From NCBI GenBank assembly GCA_013695905.1, contig JACCZQ010000537.1, positions 1 to 16,287 of the forward strand: 16,287 bases of DNA, in the 5' to 3' direction. The notes under the pieces were generated by a model. The model made no database searches and was not told the DNA's origin. It was given only the letters and a program-made list of their open reading frames with translations. The position numbers and the translations under genes were made by a program. Below, in pieces: positions 13,765 to 16,287 of the stretch (its first letter is position 1; each line of letters opens with the position of its first letter). Source of the stretch: Chthoniobacterales bacterium. GTDB lineage: Bacteria > Verrucomicrobiota > Verrucomicrobiia > Chthoniobacterales > UBA10450.

Positions 13765-14415
13765 GTGAGAATCGTTGTCACGGCCGGACCCACCCGCGAG
13801 CCGCTCGATCCTGTTCGTTTCATCAGCAACCGCTCCTCCGGGAAAATGGGCTACGCGATCGCGCAAGCCGCGCTCGAAGCCGGCCACGAAGTCACGCTCA
13901 TCTCCGGCCCCGTCTGCATGGCACCGCCACCCGCTGCGAACGTGGTGCAAATCACCACGAGCGATGAACTGCACGATGCGGTGCACGAGCATGTCCGCAC
14001 ATGCGACGCCCTCGTCATGTGCGCCGCGGTCTCGGATTACAAGCCGCTCCAGAGCGCCGCGCAAAAGCAGGAGAAACAACCAACCACATTCCAGCTGCCG
14101 CTCACGGCGACGCGGGACATTCTCGCTTCCTTGCCTAACGAGAAACCATATCTCGTCATCGGCTTCGCGGCGCAGACGCACGATCTCGCCGCGAACGCAC
14201 TCCGCAAACTTCACGAAAAAAATTGCGACGCGATCATCGCAAATGATGTGAGCGGCACCGCCATCGGCATGGAAAGTGATGACAACGCCGTCACGATTTT
14301 CTTCCGCGACGGCGAACAAAAAACAGTTTCACGCGCGCCGAAAATCATGATCGCGCGCGCCATCATGAAAATAGTTGCGCAGTTGCATCAAAAAAGTTTG
14401 ACAAAAAAATCCTGA
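13765..14415 (+). CDS. coaB: Phosphopantothenate-cysteine ligase (stand-alone CoaB)
   Basis: Joins 4'-phosphopantothenate to cysteine with a nucleoside triphosphate, the step before CoaC. The 216-residue product starts directly with the CoaB fold: VVTAGPTREPLDPVRFISNR (4-23), SSGKMGYAIA (24-33), CAAVSDYKP (86-94), GFAAQT (133-138) and the nucleotide-binding DAIIANDVSG (155-164). KQEK at 101-104 sits where the KxKK motif is expected, so that motif is only partly kept. The start is GTG at 13765, the first valid codon after the repeat and consistent with the conserved beta strand; no Shine-Dalgarno precedes it other than repeat sequence. In most bacteria this domain is the C-terminal half of CoaBC. 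The frame differs from coaC, so this is not a single-base frameshift read-through. Confidence 0.94.
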   Translation: MRIVVTAGPTREPLDPVRFISNRSSGKMGYAIAQAALEAGHEVTLISGPVCMAPPPAANVVQITTSDELHDAVHEHVRTCDALVMCAAVSDYKPLQSAAQKQEKQPTTFQLPLTATRDILASLPNEKPYLVIGFAAQTHDLAANALRKLHEKNCDAIIANDVSGTAIGMESDDNAVTIFFRDGEQKTVSRAPKIMIARAIMKIVAQLHQKSLTKKS

Positions 14416-14418
14416 TAG

Positions 14419-14459
14419 TTACTCACAGTTGTTGTGAACTTATTCACACATTGTTCACA
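14419..14459 (+). promoter_or_regulatory. Cluster of three phased DnaA-box-like 9-mers
   Basis: TTACTCACA (14419-14427), TTATTCACA (14440-14448) and TTGTTCACA (14451-14459) lie in the same orientation at start-to-start spacings of 21 and 11 bases, i.e. about two and one helical turns. The middle one matches the DnaA box consensus TTATNCACA exactly; the others differ at one position. The middle one also forms TGTGAA-CTTA-TTCACA (14433-14448). The cluster is 35 bases upstream of the Lys-rich protein start, with AT-rich sequence on its left. It could be a DnaA-controlled operator or some other repeat operator; the link to DnaA is inferred only from the motif. Confidence 0.5.
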
Positions 14460-14493
14460 CCCGCATCTCGCGGATTGAAAGGGGGGATATCTC

Positions 14494-14592
14494 ATGCCAG
14501 CAAAGAAAAAAGCAGCGGCTAAGAAAGCGCCAGCCAAGAAAAAGGCAGCTGCAAAAAAATCTAGCGCGAAAAAAGGCGGAAAGAAAAGATAG
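14494..14592 (+). CDS. Short Lys/Ala-rich histone H1-like protein
   Basis: A 32-residue very basic protein: MPAKKKAAAKKAPAKK followed by KAAAKKSSAKKGGKKR. Lys is 16 of 32 residues and the rest is nearly all Ala, Pro, Gly and Ser, as in the C-terminal tails of histone H1 and bacterial proteins such as Hc1/AlgP. It likely binds DNA or RNA by charge. A strong Shine-Dalgarno-like GGGGGGA (14481-14487) lies 6 bases before the ATG, one of the few good ribosome sites in the window. Two hairpins follow, the second with seven Ts, which make it a self-contained transcription unit. Being free-standing, short and Lys-biased, it could be mistaken for noise, but the AAAAGG ribosome site, stop and terminators argue it is real. 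It may instead be a regulatory or low-complexity peptide. Confidence 0.75.
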   Translation: MPAKKKAAAKKAPAKKKAAAKKSSAKKGGKKR

Positions 14593-14610
14593 TCCGCGTT
14601 TCGCCCCTAT

Positions 14611-14635
14611 AAGGGCCGGCTTTCGTCTGGCCCTT
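14611..14635 (+). terminator. Hairpin downstream of the Lys-rich gene
   Basis: AAGGGCC (14611-14617) pairs with GGCCCTT (14629-14635), extendable by a G-U and a G-C pair to a 9-pair stem with a 7-base loop. It begins 19 bases after the stop. It has no U tract of its own and works, if at all, together with the next hairpin. Confidence 0.55.
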
Positions 14636-14649
14636 CACGCAAAATCAAC

Positions 14650-14684
14650 CCGGGAGGAGATTCATTTCTTCTCCCGGTTTTTTT
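14650..14684 (+). terminator. Rho-independent terminator after the Lys-rich gene
   Basis: CCGGGAG (14650-14656) pairs with CTCCCGG (14671-14677), and GAGA with TCTT extends it to an 11-pair stem (one G-U) with a 6-base loop; seven Ts follow at 14678-14684. This is the clearest intrinsic terminator in the window and closes the coaB/Lys-rich unit before the IMPase-ispF-cysS unit. Bases 14685-14802 after it hold no gene that I can support; the next promoter is expected there. Confidence 0.9.
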
Positions 14685-14802
14685 GTTTTCTCCGGCGGGG
14701 TAGATTCGCCACGCGAAGATCACCGCGCATGCTCCGACACTCCCTGGCGCTCCGAAAATCAGCGCGTGAACTGCACGTGAATCCGAGTTCTAGTCTCCTT
14801 TC

Positions 14803-15555
14803 ATGACGCACTTCCTCGACGCAGCCATCGAAGCCGCCCGCGCGGCCGGCGAGCTGCTGCGGCAAAATTTCCATCAGCCGCTGCGCGTCGATGCGATGTT
14901 CAAGCACGACATCAAGCTGGAGATCGATGTGCGGACGCAGGCGCTCATCACCCAGCTGCTCCTGGCGAAATTTCCTGAGCACGCGCTCTATGGCGAGGAA
15001 GGAATCGAGGGCGACCAGAGCGCGGAGTACCAATGGATCGTCGATCCGCTCGACGGGACGGTGAATTACTTCTACGGCATTCCGCATTTCTGCACTTCGA
15101 TCGCGTTGCGCCGGAATGACGAGATCGTCGTTGGCGTGATCTACGATCCCATCCGGGAAGAGATTTGGACCGGGGTGAAAGGCGAGGCGCCGTTGCTGAA
15201 CGGGAAGCCGTTCCGCGTGAGCGAGCGGACGGAACTTTCCGAAGCGGTCATCTCGGTGGGCCTGTCGAAAACGGGCCAGACGATTCGTGAAGGCATGCCG
15301 CTGCTGCAGGACATGGTGCAGCGGGCGCGGAAATGCCGGCTCCTCGGCAGTGCGGCGCTCGACATGGCGTATGTCGCTTGTGGGCGCTTTGATGCTTACA
15401 TCGAGCAGGGCATCAGCATTTGGGATGTGGCGGCGGGTTGGCTGCTCATCGAAGGCGCGGGCGGGACGGTGAAGATGGAGCCGCGCCGCGACATGAAAGA
15501 TAAATACATGGTCACCGCGTCGAACGGCCGGGTGGAGCTGGGACTCGGATCATGA
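14803..15555 (+). CDS. Inositol monophosphatase family protein
   Basis: A Mg- and Li-sensitive sugar-phosphate phosphatase family member (250 residues). Metal-binding motif 1 is GEE (64-66), motif 2 is WIVDPLDGTVNYFYGIPHFC (78-97) with Asp81, Asp84 and Gly85-Thr86, and motif 3 is WDVAAGWLLIEGAGG (207-221) with Asp208. All catalytic residues are present and the length is usual. SuhB-like inositol-1-phosphatase is the closest label; CysQ (3'-phosphoadenosine phosphate phosphatase) or histidinol-phosphatase (HisN) cannot be ruled out by eye, although 'NYFYGIPHF' favours SuhB/IMPase. The ATG at 14803 gives the standard N-terminus. Its TGA overlaps the ispF ATG (ATGA), so the two are translationally coupled, although no shared pathway is evident. 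Confidence 0.92.
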   Translation: MTHFLDAAIEAARAAGELLRQNFHQPLRVDAMFKHDIKLEIDVRTQALITQLLLAKFPEHALYGEEGIEGDQSAEYQWIVDPLDGTVNYFYGIPHFCTSIALRRNDEIVVGVIYDPIREEIWTGVKGEAPLLNGKPFRVSERTELSEAVISVGLSKTGQTIREGMPLLQDMVQRARKCRLLGSAALDMAYVACGRFDAYIEQGISIWDVAAGWLLIEGAGGTVKMEPRRDMKDKYMVTASNGRVELGLGS

Positions 15556-16028
15556 CGCGGTGCGGCATTGGTTATGACGCGCATCGTCTGGTCGCGGGAC
15601 GGAAGCTCGTGCTCGGCGGCGTCGAGATTCCTCACTCGTTAGGCCTGGAGGGCCACTCCGACGCCGACGTGCTCTCGCACGCGATTGCGGATGCGCTGCT
15701 GGGCGCGATCGGCGAGCGGGACATCGGGCATCACTTTCCGAACACCGACGAATCGATCCGCGGGATCAGCAGCATCGCCATCCTGGAACGGGTGGCGGAG
15801 GTGCTGCGCCGCCACGGGGCGGAGCTGGTGAATGTCGATGCGACGCTCATCGCGGAAGCGCCGAAGATCGCGCCTCATATTCCGGCGATGCGGGAGAAGA
15901 TATCGAGCGCGCTCCAGTTGGCGCCGGAGCGGATCAGCATCAAGGCGACCACGAACGAAGGGCTCGGCACGATCGGCCGCGGCGAAGGGATGTGCGCCAT
16001 GGCGGTGGCCAGTGTGGAGCAACCATGA
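15552..16028 (+). CDS. ispF: 2-C-methyl-D-erythritol 2,4-cyclodiphosphate synthase
   Basis: Closes CDP-methylerythritol 2-phosphate to the cyclodiphosphate in the MEP isoprenoid pathway. The 158-residue protein has the family length and motifs: GIGYDAHRL (5-13) with zinc ligands Asp9 and His11, LGGVEIPHSLGLEGHSDADV (21-40) with His43 just after in LSHAI, DIGHHFPNTD (57-66), and the C-terminal KATTNEGLGTIGRGEGMCAM (131-150). The usual form of the last motif is KATTTEKLGFTGRGEGI. The ATG overlaps the stop of the phosphatase gene. The next gene is cysS, and ispF near cysS is a known neighbour pattern in several bacterial groups, which supports the reading of the partial gene at the right edge. 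Confidence 0.97.
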   Translation: MTRCGIGYDAHRLVAGRKLVLGGVEIPHSLGLEGHSDADVLSHAIADALLGAIGERDIGHHFPNTDESIRGISSIAILERVAEVLRRHGAELVNVDATLIAEAPKIAPHIPAMREKISSALQLAPERISIKATTNEGLGTIGRGEGMCAMAVASVEQP

Positions 16029-16102
16029 TGAAGCGCGCACCTGCGGCGCCCGCACGTCTCGCGCCCGCCGAGTTGCCTCAGCACGACCGCGCAGCTGCCG
16101 TT

Positions 16103-16217
16103 TTGTCATTCCGACCGAAGCGAAGCGCAGTGGAGGAATCTCTAAACTTTCCTTCCGCGGCCATCCGCCAGACGCCCAGCATGATTAAAGATGTCTCGAC
16201 TTCGCTCGACATGACAA
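16103..16217. repeat. 115-bp dispersed palindromic element between ispF and cysS
   Basis: The element is bounded by TTGTCAT (16103-16109) and ATGACAA (16211-16217), perfect 7-base inverted ends. Inside, GACCGAAGCGAAGCGCAG on the left and TCTCGACTTCGCTCGA on the right pair imperfectly, giving a long hairpin with an unpaired centre. GCGAAGCGCAGTGGAGGAATC is of a type that I recall as a widespread dispersed 'cgaagc...gaggaatct' repeat in many bacterial genomes. Its right 29 bases recur exactly at 1271-1299. It fills most of the 212-base gap 16029-16240, which holds no other feature that I can support. Confidence 0.85.
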
Positions 16218-16240
16218 GGGAGAGAATCCCGTGAGAAAAG

Positions 16241-16287
16241 ATGGCGCTGCGATTCTTTAACACCTACTCGCGCGAGCTGGAGGAGTT
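16241..16287 (+). CDS. cysS: Cysteinyl-tRNA synthetase (5' end only)
   Basis: Only 15 codons are in the window: MALRFFNTYSRELEE, then the sequence stops within the next codon. This matches the conserved N-terminus of cysteinyl-tRNA synthetase (typically 'M.LrlyNTltr.kEeF.P'), which charges tRNA-Cys with cysteine. The start at 16241 follows the 115-bp repeat by 23 bases, with GAGAAAAG directly upstream as a poor ribosome site. The position after ispF agrees with the known ispF-cysS neighbourhood. The catalytic domain, zinc ligands and HIGH/KMSKS motifs lie outside the window, so the call rests on the N-terminus and on context. Confidence 0.8.
   Translation, partial: MALRFFNTYSRELEE

Noticed and set aside
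13765..14415. coaB inactive because the KxKK motif is incomplete
   Set aside because: KQEK occupies the place and the remaining motifs are intact; I cannot judge from memory whether the change abolishes activity.
13044..14415. coaBC as one gene broken by a frameshift sequencing error
   Set aside because: The halves are separated by 133 bases of tandem repeat with clear stop and start codons, and each half is complete on its own.
14398..14426. Sigma-70 promoter from TTGACA at 14398
   Set aside because: The -35 match is perfect, but no acceptable -10 hexamer lies 16-18 bases downstream; TTGACA is inside the end of coaB.
15992..16234. Small 80-codon frame overlapping the ispF end and the dispersed repeat
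   Set aside because: It mostly translates the repeat and has no family motif or ribosome site.

Overview
The window looks like ordinary chromosomal housekeeping DNA from a GC-rich Gram-negative bacterium, most probably a Verrucomicrobiota (Chthoniobacterales- or Opitutales-like). This is an inference from gene content, from the weak or missing Shine-Dalgarno sequences, and above all from the intergenic inverted repeats of the 'cgaacatcgaac' type, which I associate from memory with verrucomicrobial genomes. I see no phage, transposase, CRISPR array, rRNA or tRNA.

Layout. Bases 1-4081 are read on the minus strand: the N-terminal part of pyruvate dehydrogenase E1 alpha (cut by the window edge) behind a small DUF6580-like membrane protein; ribosomal protein S20; then a cell-envelope pair, a processive family 2 glycosyltransferase followed by a secreted L,D-transpeptidase. 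A large hybrid sensor histidine kinase is on the plus strand (4368-6920). Bases 6970-9710 return to the minus strand: an HU/IHF-type DNA-binding protein, a translationally coupled pair (pseudo-receiver plus DUF4388/PATAN-like protein, then a small helical protein) and RNase HIII. From 9820 to the end everything is on the plus strand: mutY overlapping a VapB/VapC-like toxin-antitoxin pair, the yicC-gmk-coaC-coaB cluster, a 32-residue Lys/Ala-rich histone-like protein with two hairpin terminators, an inositol-monophosphatase-family gene overlapping ispF, and the first 15 codons of cysS, which runs off the window.

How the genes fit together. Most are core functions: acetyl-CoA supply (pdhA), translation (rpsT, cysS), DNA and RNA-DNA hybrid repair (mutY, rnhC), nucleoid structure (HU-like and Lys-rich proteins), GMP phosphorylation (gmk), coenzyme A synthesis (coaC and coaB, here separate genes), and isoprenoid synthesis (ispF). 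Accessory material is limited to the VapBC pair and the sensory proteins.

The most unusual layer is a set of at least four unrelated palindromic or dispersed repeats in gene junctions. One fills the rnhC/mutY divergent intergenic region, and its last three bases are the mutY start codon. A tandem pair of palindromes separates coaC from coaB, which are usually fused, and abuts the stop of one and the start of the other. A 115-bp element bounded by TTGTCAT/ATGACAA lies between ispF and cysS, and a 29-bp copy of its right end lies near rpsT. A fourth hairpin lies between vapC and yicC. Three helically phased DnaA-box-like 9-mers lie upstream of the Lys-rich gene.
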